Numbered from the stretch's first letter, positions 35,599 through 43,852 are shown. The stretch: DNA of 46,314 bases from Nocardia neocaledoniensis (GCF_029868625.1 NZ_JARWOJ010000106.1:1-46314), one strand, 5' to 3'. Numbers and translations: made by a program. The notes: generated by a model from the sequence alone, not told the origin.

Positions 35599-35625
35599 CG
35601 TCCACGGACGTCCACGGCGACGTCC
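35599..35625. promoter_or_regulatory. Tandem CGTCCACGG repeats, operator candidate
   Basis: CGTCCACGG occurs at 35599-35607 and again at 35609-35617, ten bases apart (one helical turn), followed by GACGTCC at 35619-35625. The site lies in the divergent gap between the DUF5919-type regulator and the radical SAM operon, where a regulator would bind. Confidence 0.35.
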
Positions 35626-35695
35626 CAAACGCGGTTACGAGGTCCAGCTCGCGGCGGCGACGATGTTGGCCTCACCGAAACCCGAGGGGGCCAAC

Positions 35696-36589
35696 ATGAT
35701 CACCGAACGGACCGGCATCCACACGATCCGACGCCTGTACTTGCAGCTGCTATACCGGTGCAACTTCGAGTGCAAACACTGTTTCCACGGCGAACGGCTC
35801 CAACACGCCGACGCGTTCACCGCCGCGCAAGCCTGCAACCTCCTCGCCCACATGCAGCGCGAGTACGCCACCGAGGCCGTCGTCCTGCTGGGTGGTGAAC
35901 CGTTCGTGTACAAGGAACTACCGCGTGTGGCCCGGTACGCCAAGCACAACCTGGGATTGGCCGTCGAGATCTGCACCAACGGCTACCGGATCGGACCCCG
36001 GCTGCGCGAGATCGCGCCGTGCATCGACCTGCTGCGGATCTCGCTCGAAGGCCTCGATGCTACCAACGACCGCATTCGCCGTGACGGCAGCTACACCGCC
36101 GCAATCGAAACGATCGACCTTGCGCACAACCTCGGCGTAGCCACCGGTGCAACTCTGACCGTGAACCGCTACAACATCGACGAAGTAGTCGATCTGGCGG
36201 AAACTCTCCAGTCGCACGGGGTGACACAACTCAAACTGCACCAACTCCGCGCTGTCGGCAACGCGGCGCAGCATCCCGACATGCTGATCACCGACCCCGC
36301 CGCCTACACCCGCCTGCGGCACCGACTCGGCGAGGCTCGCCTGAAAATCGAAGTGATCCTCGACGACGACCTCAACGAATCGCCGACGTGCTCGACCTCG
36401 GCCGGCAACGACATCATCGACCGAATCGAGACCGACCCCCGCGGAGCGCTCACGATGTCCTGCAAAGCCGTAGGCAAGGACTCACACGCCTTCTGGTACG
36501 ACAAAGACTCCGACCGCATCGAGTACCAGCCCTCCGCCCACGACGAGATCGCGCTCGGAATCCCTGACGTGGTGTATGGCCGTGTCTGA
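35696..36589 (+). CDS. Radical SAM enzyme
   Basis: A 297-residue protein with the radical SAM cluster motif CNFECKHC at residues 22-29 (CxxxCxxC) on the strand LYLQLLYR, then LLGGEPFVYKEL (GGEP-type SAM site) and VEICTNGYRIG. LLRISLEGLDATNDRIRRDG matches the mid-barrel of the SPASM/MoaA-like group. Two further cysteines, in SPTCSTSAGND and LTMSCKAVGKD, lie in the C-terminal part; a full SPASM cluster with its many cysteines is not present. It generates a 5'-deoxyadenosyl radical; the substrate is unknown. ATG 35696 follows GAGGGGG. It is first in an operon with a kinase-like gene (14-bp overlap), a methyltransferase and a CYTH protein. Confidence 0.87.
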   Translation: MITERTGIHTIRRLYLQLLYRCNFECKHCFHGERLQHADAFTAAQACNLLAHMQREYATEAVVLLGGEPFVYKELPRVARYAKHNLGLAVEICTNGYRIGPRLREIAPCIDLLRISLEGLDATNDRIRRDGSYTAAIETIDLAHNLGVATGATLTVNRYNIDEVVDLAETLQSHGVTQLKLHQLRAVGNAAQHPDMLITDPAAYTRLRHRLGEARLKIEVILDDDLNESPTCSTSAGNDIIDRIETDPRGALTMSCKAVGKDSHAFWYDKDSDRIEYQPSAHDEIALGIPDVVYGRV

Positions 36590-37151
36590 GCCCGTGCTAT
36601 TCGAGAGTATCGAAGGAATCGCGGCCACCGGCAAAACAACCGTCGCCCCTCTGCTGGCGCAGGCGCGCCAGGCCGTCTTGGTGGCGACAGTCCCCGCGAA
36701 CTTCCAGCCGCTACGCCGGGAGCTGGACAACTCGAGCAACGCCGACGCGCGCATGTGCCTGTTCCTGTCCGCTCTTCTGACCGCGACAGACCAGATCGTG
36801 CGCTATCTCGAAGCCGGGATCCCCGTCGTCGTCGAAAGCTATTTCGCGCGCTGCCTCACCACTCATCGCGAGTACGGCGCCAAGCTCGGCATCACTCTCC
36901 CCACTGACCTACCCGAACCAGTGACCTACCAGCTGACATGCGACCCGCACGAACGACTGCGCCGTCTGGCGCACCGCGATAAGGCGGTAACCAAGTGGGA
37001 CGTGCTGGCCGAACAACACGCCGAAAGCCTCAGCGCCGCGATCGGCGAGTGGGCCACTCATCGCATCGACACCACGGCGAGCACCCCCGCCGAAGTTGTC
37101 CAAACCATCTTGTCCCTCAATCGAAGTGGGTCTGACCATGCAGACAGATAG
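36576..37151 (+). CDS. Thymidylate-kinase-like P-loop protein
   Basis: A 191-residue protein with the P-loop ESIEGIAATGKTTVAP near residue 10-25, as in thymidylate and deoxynucleoside kinases, then VVVESYFARCLTTHREYG, the DR(Y/F)-like substrate region, and CDPHERLRRLAHRDKA, the LID-like part. It should phosphorylate a nucleotide or a similar small molecule; it differs enough from Tmk that the substrate is open. It overlaps the radical SAM gene by 14 bp and the methyltransferase by 14 bp, so it is coupled to both. ATG 36576 is used; GTG 36582 is possible. Confidence 0.78.
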   Translation: MAVSEPVLFESIEGIAATGKTTVAPLLAQARQAVLVATVPANFQPLRRELDNSSNADARMCLFLSALLTATDQIVRYLEAGIPVVVESYFARCLTTHREYGAKLGITLPTDLPEPVTYQLTCDPHERLRRLAHRDKAVTKWDVLAEQHAESLSAAIGEWATHRIDTTASTPAEVVQTILSLNRSGSDHADR

Positions 37152-37812
37152 CCTCTGGGAACAAACCCTGACGTTCTTTCCGCAGTTCTTGCGCGAACTC
37201 AACCACCGCTGCCCCCCGGGTGCGACGGTGACCGTCGTCGGCGCCAGCGACGGCAAGTTCGTTCTGCCCCTCGCCGCCGCCGGCTACACGGTCATCGCCG
37301 TCGAGAACGACCCGCGAGCGCTGTACGGCGGCGAAGTTCTCCTCCCCGGCTCCGGTCTCGCCTATGCGCCCAGTCTGGCTGAACGTGTCGCGGCCGCGGG
37401 GTTGACGAGTCGCGTACAGATCAAGCCACATGACTTCCTCAACGCCGAACTCTCAGAACTGCAAGCGCACGCCGTGTGGACGAGTTGCTCGTGGCACTAC
37501 AGCGCCAACCACCATCGTCCACTCAGTGAGTTCATCGGACGAATGAAGGACCTCCTCGCCCCCAGCGGGCTCCTCGGCGCGGAGTTCATGATGCCGGTCG
37601 AGGACCATCACTACCTCATCGAGCACTACACCACCCCGGACAAGCTGTTCCGGTACTTCCCGAGCGATGCGTGGGAAGTGTTCCTCACCCTGAGCACGAA
37701 TCCGTTCATCGAACGGCCGCACGTCGGACAGCTCCACGACCACACACACCGCATGGGTGTACTTTTCGCTGCAAAGTCTGAACACTTCGACGAGGGGGCG
37801 CGAGCTCGATGA
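37138..37812 (+). CDS. Class I SAM-dependent methyltransferase
   Basis: A 224-residue Rossmann-type methyltransferase. The SAM loop is VTVVGASDGKFVLPLAAAGY near residue 22-41, the acidic ribose-binding end is VIAVENDPRAL, and KPHDFLNAEL gives the adenine-contact region. A catalytic SCSWHYSANHHRP segment is family-specific. The substrate is unknown. ATG 37138 is chosen, overlapping the kinase gene by 14 bp; a longer frame from 37096 adds only kinase-antiphase sequence. It overlaps the CYTH gene by ATGA. Confidence 0.8.
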   Translation: MQTDSLWEQTLTFFPQFLRELNHRCPPGATVTVVGASDGKFVLPLAAAGYTVIAVENDPRALYGGEVLLPGSGLAYAPSLAERVAAAGLTSRVQIKPHDFLNAELSELQAHAVWTSCSWHYSANHHRPLSEFIGRMKDLLAPSGLLGAEFMMPVEDHHYLIEHYTTPDKLFRYFPSDAWEVFLTLSTNPFIERPHVGQLHDHTHRMGVLFAAKSEHFDEGARAR

Positions 37813-38363
37813 AGCATGAATATGAAGCCACCTTCTTGACGGTAGACGTCGACGCGATCAGAGCGAAGCTCAAGGCGCTCGGCGCGACCCAGCGGTTCCC
37901 TCGGACCTTGTTGACCCGCAAGATCTTCGATGGCGAGATGGTGCCCGAAGGAGCTTGGGTCCGCCTCCGAGATGAAGGCACCCGAACGACGTTGACGCTC
38001 AAACGCGTCACCGATTCGACCACCATCAACGGCACCACCGAGGTCGAGACCACCGTCGGCGACCTGCACGCGATGGCCGAGATCCTCACCGCCATCGGGC
38101 TCACACAGACCCGGTACCAGGAGAACTACCGAGAAGAGTGGAGCCTCGGCGACGTCGTCTTCGATCTCGACACCTGGCCGGACCTGCCTACCTTCCTAGA
38201 AATCGAGGGGCCTGACGAATTCTCGGTCCGCCGTGCCGCGGCTGACCTCGGGCTCGACTACAGCCAGGCGAAGTTCGGCAGTGTAGACACGATTTACCTG
38301 GCCGAGCTCGGCCGCGACATCCTCTCCGAGCCGACCCTGCTGTTCAGCCACACCACTACGTAG
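37809..38363 (+). CDS. CYTH-domain phosphohydrolase or class IV cyclase-like protein
   Basis: A 184-residue CYTH (CyaB/thiamine triphosphatase) fold protein. It opens MKHEYEATFLTVDVDAIRAK, has VRLRDEGTRTTLTLKR for phosphate binding, EVETTVGDLHAM, and YREEWSLGDVVFDLDTWPDL followed by LEIEG, all in family order. These tunnel-fold enzymes bind triphosphates or other long anions with metal. The usual ExExK motif reads EYEAT here, so its Lys is replaced by Thr. That may change substrate or activity. It is the last gene of the radical SAM operon, followed by a strong hairpin. Confidence 0.83.
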   Translation: MKHEYEATFLTVDVDAIRAKLKALGATQRFPRTLLTRKIFDGEMVPEGAWVRLRDEGTRTTLTLKRVTDSTTINGTTEVETTVGDLHAMAEILTAIGLTQTRYQENYREEWSLGDVVFDLDTWPDLPTFLEIEGPDEFSVRRAAADLGLDYSQAKFGSVDTIYLAELGRDILSEPTLLFSHTTT

Positions 38364-38396
38364 TCAACATTGGCCGGATGAGGACGGGCACCGCCG

Positions 38397-38431
38397 CTAG
38401 GTGTACTGCCTGCCCCTGGCAGTACACCTAG
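38397..38431 (+). terminator. Perfect 14-bp stem hairpin after the radical SAM operon
   Basis: CTAGGTGTACTGCC (38397-38410) pairs exactly with 38418-38431 around a 7-base loop, starting 33 bp after the CYTH stop. No T-tract follows, as is common for actinobacterial terminators. A palindromic operator is the other reading. Confidence 0.65.
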
Positions 38432-38817
38432 GACAGGTGCGAGACCGGATCGCCACGTCCGCCTGGCTGATGCGAATTGGAGGTCGGTCAAATCGCCGCG
38501 GGAACCTGACTGGGGAACGCCCCTGCCTGCCCTTCCATTGGGTCGCCACCTATGCCGGGAGTGGCTGAACTGGGTCACGTACTCGATTCCGTACGCTGAC
38601 GGACGCCCGCCGCTACAACTGAGCGACCAACACATCCCGTCCTACGCCCTTCGACCCAGATCCGACGACAAAGACAACCCAGCCGGGCACGCATAGCGCT
38701 GACCTCGCCGAGCGTCGCTGGTCCGCTACTCTGTGGAACCGAAACCGGACCGGGCGCGTCCAACAAGGCAAGAGCACGGTTCGGCGGCGCCGGTTGGAGC
38801 ACGAGGGGGAATCTTTG
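38432..38817. other. Intergenic stretch before the ESX-type operon
   Basis: No supported gene. One plus-strand frame reading REWLNWVTYSIPYADGRPP around 38560-38610 looks protein-like locally but has no start and dissolves downstream. GAGGGGGA at 38802-38809 is the ribosome site of the next gene. Confidence 0.45.
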
Positions 38818-39141
38818 GTGTCGGGCGAGGGTGAGCTGCATGTCGACGTCGGTGAGCTGCGCAGCACCGCGGCGTTCGTGGCCGGCCAAGCAACCGCGAT
38901 CAGGGACCGGGTGAAGAAGCTCGACGACACTATCGGCAAGGAACTCCTCGCCGATGGCTGGCAGGGCAAGGCCGCCTCTGCCTACGACGAGAGCTGGCTG
39001 GAATGGAAAGCCGGCGCCGAAACGGTCGCCGCGGCGTTGACCGAGTCCGCCGACAAGCTCCTCGAGGCCGCCAACGCCTACGAAACCCAAGACCAGGCCA
39101 ACGCCGCGGCCACCGAGCGCCTCCACGGACAGCTGCCGTGA
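38818..39141 (+). CDS. WXG100-like ESX protein
   Basis: A 107-residue helical protein, LHVDVGELRSTAAFVAGQAT, then DDTIGKELLADGWQGKAASA. The WQG turn sits in the middle, at the position of the WXG motif of ESAT-6-like proteins, between two long amphipathic helices. There is no signal peptide. These proteins pair as helical-hairpin dimers and are secreted by type VII (ESX) machinery. GTG 38818 is chosen because GAGGGGGA lies eight bases upstream. The stop overlaps the GTG of the next gene, so the two should be made in equal amounts, as for EsxA/EsxB pairs. Confidence 0.8.
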   Translation: MSGEGELHVDVGELRSTAAFVAGQATAIRDRVKKLDDTIGKELLADGWQGKAASAYDESWLEWKAGAETVAAALTESADKLLEAANAYETQDQANAAATERLHGQLP

Positions 39142-39434
39142 CCGGCGACGACCGGTTCCGGGTCGATCTCGAACAGCTCGACGCCGCGGTCACGACCATG
39201 GAAGCGTTCGGGGCCGAGGTCGCGGGCTGGTTGACCGATGTCGAAAGCCGCATCGCCGCGCTGCATCTGAGCTGGGCGAGCGAGGCCGCGACCGCCCAGC
39301 GCACCGCTCACGACAAATGGGTCGCCGGCGTGGATGAGATGCAGGAAAACCTCGCCGAACTGCGTGAGGTGGCCCGCATTGCGCACACCAACTACACCCG
39401 AGCCATCACCCACAACACCCGGATGTGGCCGTAG
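39138..39434 (+). CDS. Second WXG100-like ESX protein
   Basis: A 98-residue helical-hairpin protein from GTG 39138 (GTGA overlap). The sequence FRVDLEQLDAAVTTMEAFGA is followed by RIAALHLSWASEAATAQRTA, where WAS replaces WxG at the turn. Length and pattern match the ESAT-6/CFP-10 group. Its stop is immediately followed by the ATG of the toxin gene (TAGATG). It is the probable partner of the preceding protein, guiding the toxin to a type VII secretion system encoded elsewhere. Confidence 0.78.
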   Translation: MTGDDRFRVDLEQLDAAVTTMEAFGAEVAGWLTDVESRIAALHLSWASEAATAQRTAHDKWVAGVDEMQENLAELREVARIAHTNYTRAITHNTRMWP

Positions 39435-40850
39435 ATGGCGCCGGTGATCGTCACTCCCACCGAAATCCGCACCGCGGCAACCGTCTTCAAAAACGCCCAC
39501 GGCCTGGCGTCGGCCAAGATCCGCACCATGGCCGCCAACCTGCAGCAATACGGCGGCTGCGCGGGCAGCGACAAGCCCGGCCGGGACTGGTCGGCCAGCT
39601 TTGACCCCGCCGCCAAGGACGCGATGACCGCGGCCGCGGCCTGGGTCAGCGGACTCGCCCAGATGCACGACCTGCTCGAAGCCACCGCAACCAACCACGC
39701 CAACGCCAACCAACTCTCGGTCATCGGTGGCGCCGACACCGACCTGGCCTTCGGCGCGGGCTCGCTGGCGTGGATGCAACCGATCACTTTGCCTGCCCTG
39801 TTCGGTGGCAGCTCGGAAGCGCCGTCGTGGTGGGACAAGATCGCCGAGTACACCCAGGGCGAGGTGTGGCCCAGCGGCAACCCCGAGAATCTGCGCAACG
39901 TCGCCACCCAGTGGAGCTTCTACGGCGACGAGCTGCTGCCCTACCACAGCTTCCAAGCCGCCCGAGACGTGATCAGCGGGCAGCAAACCCCCGAAGTCCA
40001 GCAGATCCTCGACCAGATCACCATCCTCGAGAACCAGGGCAAAACCCTCACCGCCCAGTTCAAGATCCTCGCGAAATCCTGCGCGGACTACGCCCTCGCG
40101 ATCGAGAACACCCGCAAGGAGATCCTGACCCTCCTCGGCGAGTTCGCCGCGGTCTTCGTCATCGGCGAAGTCGTGTCCTGGGGTCTGGCCAGCTACAGCT
40201 TCGGCCTCACCGCCGCCGGCGGAACCGCGGCCTTGGCCGCGCGAGCGGCGGTCGTGGGCAGCAGAATCGCCACCCTGTGCCGCAACCTCGCGACCACCGC
40301 GCAGATGACCGGGTTGCCGGTCGTCGCGGCCTCAGGCGCGTTCGCCCGCTCTGTCGCCGAACTCTCCCCACTGCTGGCCGCCCAAGCCGGGCTGGCCACC
40401 GCCGAGGCGACCGGCGCGATCAACCCCCTGACATTGGACGACCTGCGACTGTTGTCGCGGACCCGGCCGTATCTGCGGGTGACCACGACCAGACCGGTGC
40501 AGGAGGCGGCGCCGAAGGTGACGGTCAACGGTCAAGAGTTCTACCTCAGCGCCACCGACCCCACCGTGCTCATCCCTGTGAGCGGCAGGTATGCCGACCC
40601 AGCGATCCGGCAACTCCCGATGGACGCACGCAATGAGTACTACCTCGGCGCCAACGGGATGAAGTACCCTGTCAACTCGACGCCGGTCATGGGACACGAA
40701 GCAGGTCACGAATTTTGGCGCCTGCGCGAAGAAGCCTTGCGACAGAATATGACGTGGGCCGAATTCCGGGACTACGTCAACAATCCGAGCTTCTATCGAA
40801 TCGAAGACGCGCCCGGAAATTCCCGACACATCTACGAAGCGCCGAGATAA
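39435..40850 (+). CDS. ESX-type polymorphic toxin with a GH-E HNH nuclease domain
   Basis: A 471-residue protein. The first 100 residues are a helical WXG100/PPE-like secretion region (VTPTEIRTAATVFKNAHGLA, then DWSASFDPAAKDAMTAAAAW). Residues about 215-320 hold hydrophobic, Ala-rich helices that may cross or enter a membrane. The C-terminal 60 residues match the GH-E branch of the HNH/Endo VII toxins: VMGHEAGHEFWRLREEALRQ, then TWAEFRDYVNNPSFYRIED and NSRHIYEAP. The GHE and final H positions are those expected for metal-dependent DNA cleavage. It should be a secreted antibacterial nuclease. An ankyrin-repeat gene follows and is the likely immunity protein. Confidence 0.85.
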   Translation: MAPVIVTPTEIRTAATVFKNAHGLASAKIRTMAANLQQYGGCAGSDKPGRDWSASFDPAAKDAMTAAAAWVSGLAQMHDLLEATATNHANANQLSVIGGADTDLAFGAGSLAWMQPITLPALFGGSSEAPSWWDKIAEYTQGEVWPSGNPENLRNVATQWSFYGDELLPYHSFQAARDVISGQQTPEVQQILDQITILENQGKTLTAQFKILAKSCADYALAIENTRKEILTLLGEFAAVFVIGEVVSWGLASYSFGLTAAGGTAALAARAAVVGSRIATLCRNLATTAQMTGLPVVAASGAFARSVAELSPLLAAQAGLATAEATGAINPLTLDDLRLLSRTRPYLRVTTTRPVQEAAPKVTVNGQEFYLSATDPTVLIPVSGRYADPAIRQLPMDARNEYYLGANGMKYPVNSTPVMGHEAGHEFWRLREEALRQNMTWAEFRDYVNNPSFYRIEDAPGNSRHIYEAPR

Positions 40851-40861
40851 AGGGGTCGACT

Positions 40862-41311
40862 GTGTGGAAGAAACCGAAGAAGCCAGAAATCCAACGCGAC
40901 CGCGCGGGACGCACCGAACTGCACTACGCCGCCGCCGACACCAACGGCGCCCGCGCCACGGAGATCCAACAGCTGCTCGCCGAGGGCTACGACCCCAACG
41001 ACCGCGACGAAGCTGGCCTCGCTCCGCTGCACTTCGCTGCCCAGTACGGCGGGATCGACACCGTGGCAACACTATTGGACGGAGGCGCTGACCCGAACGC
41101 CCAAGACGACAAGGGCGACACCCCACTGTTCTACGCGTTCCGCAGCCCCTGGAGCACACCCGAGGTCGTCCGGCTACTCCGGGATCGGGGTGCTGACGCC
41201 GGCATCGAGAACCACCGCGGACAGTCCCCGCTGTGGCTGATCCAGATGATTTCGAACAAGCCCGAGATCCGTTCCCTGTTCGTCGACGATGAAGGCGACG
41301 GCCAACCGTGA
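40862..41311 (+). CDS. Ankyrin-repeat protein, probable immunity factor
   Basis: A 149-residue protein of about four ankyrin repeats: GRTELHYAAADTNGARATEI, GLAPLHFAAQYGGIDTVATL, GDTPLFYAFRSPWSTPEVVR and GQSPLWLIQ. Each has the TPLHxAA-type helix turn. Ankyrin proteins are frequent immunity partners of polymorphic nuclease toxins, and this one lies 11 bp after the toxin gene. The GTG at 40862 has AAAGGGG upstream and gives VWKKPKKPEIQRD. Immunity is inferred from position and fold, not shown. Confidence 0.8.
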   Translation: MWKKPKKPEIQRDRAGRTELHYAAADTNGARATEIQQLLAEGYDPNDRDEAGLAPLHFAAQYGGIDTVATLLDGGADPNAQDDKGDTPLFYAFRSPWSTPEVVRLLRDRGADAGIENHRGQSPLWLIQMISNKPEIRSLFVDDEGDGQP

Positions 41312-41733
41312 GCTCCACCGAAGACTGGGACAGGGAACTCGAAGAGCACCTCCACGACCTCCGGCGCAGCGCCAACGAATTCTCCACCGCCCTGTCGCGA
41401 CTACGGGGCCACGGCACCGCTAGAGGCGTAGCCATCGAAGTCGATGCCAAGGGCGACATCACCTCACTGCAGATCGCACCCAGCGCAATGTCCCGGAGCC
41501 CCTCACAGCTAAGCCACGCACTCGTAGAAATCCACCGCCGCGCACGCTCAGATATCCAAACCCAGACCGCGAAGCTACTCCAGACCGCCGACCCACAGCT
41601 ACGACTAGGAATCGAGGAGCTGAAGGGAGAGCCCTCACAGACATCGAGCATCAGACCTGCGCGCCTGACCGAGGCGGAGATCCAAGCAGCGGACGATGCG
41701 TACTTCACGCGGCTCAACGGCGAGGACTGGTAG
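41308..41733 (+). CDS. YbaB/EbfC-like protein of the ESX operon
   Basis: A 141-residue protein whose core LRRSANEFSTALSRLRGHGT is followed by GVAIEVDAKGDITSLQIAPS and a second helix with HALVEIHRRARSDIQTQT. This is the helix-strand-helix pattern of YbaB nucleoid-associated proteins, which often accompany WXG100 genes in actinomycetes. The GTG at 41308 overlaps the ankyrin gene stop. Its function in such operons is not known; it may bind DNA or serve secretion. Confidence 0.7.
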   Translation: MSSTEDWDRELEEHLHDLRRSANEFSTALSRLRGHGTARGVAIEVDAKGDITSLQIAPSAMSRSPSQLSHALVEIHRRARSDIQTQTAKLLQTADPQLRLGIEELKGEPSQTSSIRPARLTEAEIQAADDAYFTRLNGEDW

Positions 41734-42098
41734 TCCCTCAATTCCAATAGTCGCGGCTCCCACGCAGCTCCGCCCGCCCCGGACAGAGCGAAAGCCACCC
41801 TGCAGCATTCTTCGGTGTCGGCCCGCAGCCGAGAGGCAGGATCGCGGCAGCTCGGGAGAGGCCACCGCCTGCAAGCCGCCCTCGGCCCCGGCTGCCGACT
41901 GCGGGGTAGCTTCCTGGCAGCTTGACAGAGTTACGGTGAGATAGGCTGTGGTGCAGGATGTTTTGTCCTGCCGATGCTACAGTTCCTGAACGGAATGTCG
42001 TGGCGCCACGTTAGGCGCGCGGCAAGTTCGGGCGGGCCGCGGTTGTCCCGAGACCCACCCATTTCCAAATCTCGGCGATGTTCCTACCATCCCCGTGG
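41734..42098. other. Intergenic stretch between convergent operons
   Basis: No supported gene. It holds the small hairpin listed at 41953-41971 and otherwise nothing I can identify. Confidence 0.5.
41953..41971. terminator. Weak bidirectional hairpin
   Basis: GCAGGA (41953-41958) pairs with TCCTGC (41966-41971) around a 7-base loop containing TTTT. It lies between the convergent ends of the ESX operon and the TrmO-like gene and could end transcription from either side. The stem is short. Confidence 0.3.
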
Positions 42099-42569
42099 TC
42101 AGTAATAGTCGCGAAGCATTTCGATGGACCATGGCGCTTGCTCGATCCGTCCTCGGGGTCCGAATTCGGCGAACCATGGCTTGATATCGAGCACTGGTGT
42201 CCCGTCGACGGCATCGAGCTCCTTAACGTGCAGGTCCAGGCCATCAACCCGCAGCAGCCGCGTGCGGGACACTCCCAACCAGTTTACCCGGCGCATGTTT
42301 CGGTGGCCGAAGATGCCGACCTGGGGCCAGTTGGGATTGTCGCGGGCGCTGCGTGCACCAAAGTGCAGGTCGTTCTGGTCGGTCAGGTGGAATCGGAACA
42401 CGATCTCAAGATGACTGAACTGTTCGAGGCCTTTCACGGAGTCCTCGGTAAACCGTGGGTCATCGATCCGGATGATCGCCTCTGTCCCGGCCCAGTGGTC
42501 GTCGGTTGGTTCGGCGCGCCCTCCGACGACATGGGCGATCGGCACGACTTCGAATGTCTCGTCACTCAC
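42099..42569 (-). CDS. TrmO/TsaA-like SAM-binding domain protein
   Basis: A 156-residue protein of the TsaA-like beta-barrel family: FEVVPIAHVVGGRAEPTDDH, then VIRI-like EAIIRIDDPRF, the middle FRFHLTDQNDLHFG, and VDGLDLHVKELDAVDGTPVL followed by DIKPW. These last two are the family's most conserved part. TrmO uses SAM to methylate t6A at tRNA position 37. Many actinobacterial members are single-domain and shorter than E. coli TrmO, as here, so the substrate is not certain. It lies 8 bp after the TPR regulator gene and is probably co-transcribed. Confidence 0.8.
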   Translation of the reverse strand: MSDETFEVVPIAHVVGGRAEPTDDHWAGTEAIIRIDDPRFTEDSVKGLEQFSHLEIVFRFHLTDQNDLHFGARSARDNPNWPQVGIFGHRNMRRVNWLGVSRTRLLRVDGLDLHVKELDAVDGTPVLDIKPWFAEFGPRGRIEQAPWSIEMLRDYY

Positions 42570-42577
42570 GACTTCCC

Positions 42578-43852
42578 CTAGATTTGTTGTGCTGCAAGAT
42601 ACTCAGCGGCTTGTTGATGGACCTCTGCCACGCCCGCAACGGCCGAGCCGAGGTGTGGCTCGACTGTGGCGCGGATGTCGCGGGCGACGCGGCGGGTGCG
42701 TCCGGATTGGACCGTACCCATCGCTGATAGCGCCGACGACCATGTCGCGCAGGCCTGTTCCAGATCACCCTGGCGGGCCTGGATTGATCCGAGGTAGCCG
42801 AGAGTGACCGCGTGCGTGCGTGCGAAGGCCGACGCCTTGCGCTTGCGGACACTCACCTCGAACTGTGCTGCGGCGCCGCGTAGGTCGCCGGAGTCGCGCA
42901 GCGCACAGCCGGTCTCGTGGGCCAGGCTGGCCTCGGAGAAGAAGTAGACGCGAGCCGGCTCTGTGACAGTATCTGCGGCCGCGGCGAGATCTTCTTCGGC
43001 GGCCAGTAGCGCGGTCGCCGCCGCGCGGCTGTTGTTGGCCGCGCTGAGCGCTTTGGCATATACGACCATCAGCAGTGACCGCTCCTTCGGCGTCGCGGTG
43101 CGGTAGCGACCACCGCTCACCGAGGCTTCTGCGAGAGCGAGCCCATCGCTGTGGTGGCCGAGGTCTATCGCTTGATGTGCCATCGCGCGCAGGACGTGTC
43201 CCGCCAGCGGTTCGTCATCTGCCTCTGCTGCAAGTTTGGTGGCGGTGCCGAAGTAGCGTTGAGCGGTGTAGTGCTCGTCGTTGTCGAACGCCATCCAGCC
43301 GGCTAGGTACGCCATCTCTGCCGCAGCGGAGAACATGTCGCGACGCACACGATCATCGGGGTAGGACCCGTGCAAGTAAGCCACAACCTCCTCACTCAGG
43401 TACTGGACGACCGCGCCGCGCCCGTGTCCTCCGCCCCGACGCTGATCGATCTGGGAGAAGAACACCATGATCTGGCGGACCTCTTCTACATCGGAAGCAC
43501 CTACCCGGCGAAGCGACGGCGCTGAACTGACCACCGGTCCCGACCGCTCCAGCGACCCAGGCAAGACCATCGAAGCACTCAACGCGGTGGAATAGCCACT
43601 ACGCAGGAATGCACGTCGTTCCACGTCAGCCTTTCCGAGGTCGGCGAGGGAAGCCACAGGATCTGCTAGCCCGCCGAACCGCTTCTCATACCACGCTATG
43701 ACATCCGGTGGCGCAGCGCGCTTACCGGTCTCGTAGTAGGCCACCGCGGACTTTCCCCGGTGTAGTTCCCCTGCCACCACCGACAAGGAGACACCCGCCG
43801 CTTCCCGAGCGGCTCGGAGTTGTGCACCAACAATAACGGCGTGACCGTCCAT
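42578..43852 (-). CDS. XRE regulator with a TPR-like C-terminal region
   Basis: A 424-residue regulator. Residues 5-60 are a helix-turn-helix (GAQLRAAREAAGVSLSVVAG, then KSAVAYYETGKRAAPPDVI). From about residue 140 the protein is a series of helical pairs of TPR character, for example YLAGWMAFDNDEHYTAQRYF and LGYLGSIQARQGDLEQACAT. RRAFLRSGYSTALSASM at about 77-93 imitates a Tat signal but is internal and common in this regulator group, so the protein should stay in the cytoplasm. The likely operator is the palindrome in the divergent gap. It may control the four paralogous genes downstream of that gap. The ligand is unknown. Confidence 0.83.
   Translation of the reverse strand: MDGHAVIVGAQLRAAREAAGVSLSVVAGELHRGKSAVAYYETGKRAAPPDVIAWYEKRFGGLADPVASLADLGKADVERRAFLRSGYSTALSASMVLPGSLERSGPVVSSAPSLRRVGASDVEEVRQIMVFFSQIDQRRGGGHGRGAVVQYLSEEVVAYLHGSYPDDRVRRDMFSAAAEMAYLAGWMAFDNDEHYTAQRYFGTATKLAAEADDEPLAGHVLRAMAHQAIDLGHHSDGLALAEASVSGGRYRTATPKERSLLMVVYAKALSAANNSRAAATALLAAEEDLAAAADTVTEPARVYFFSEASLAHETGCALRDSGDLRGAAAQFEVSVRKRKASAFARTHAVTLGYLGSIQARQGDLEQACATWSSALSAMGTVQSGRTRRVARDIRATVEPHLGSAVAGVAEVHQQAAEYLAAQQI

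Noticed and set aside
38432..38697. Plus-strand open frame with a protein-like piece (REWLNWVTYSIPYADGRPP)
   Set aside because: No usable start, and the similarity to protein is lost after about 38640; treated as chance or a very old remnant.
42578..43852. Tat-secreted protein because of RRAFLRSGYSTALSASM
   Set aside because: The motif is internal, after a DNA-binding domain, and is common in this regulator group.
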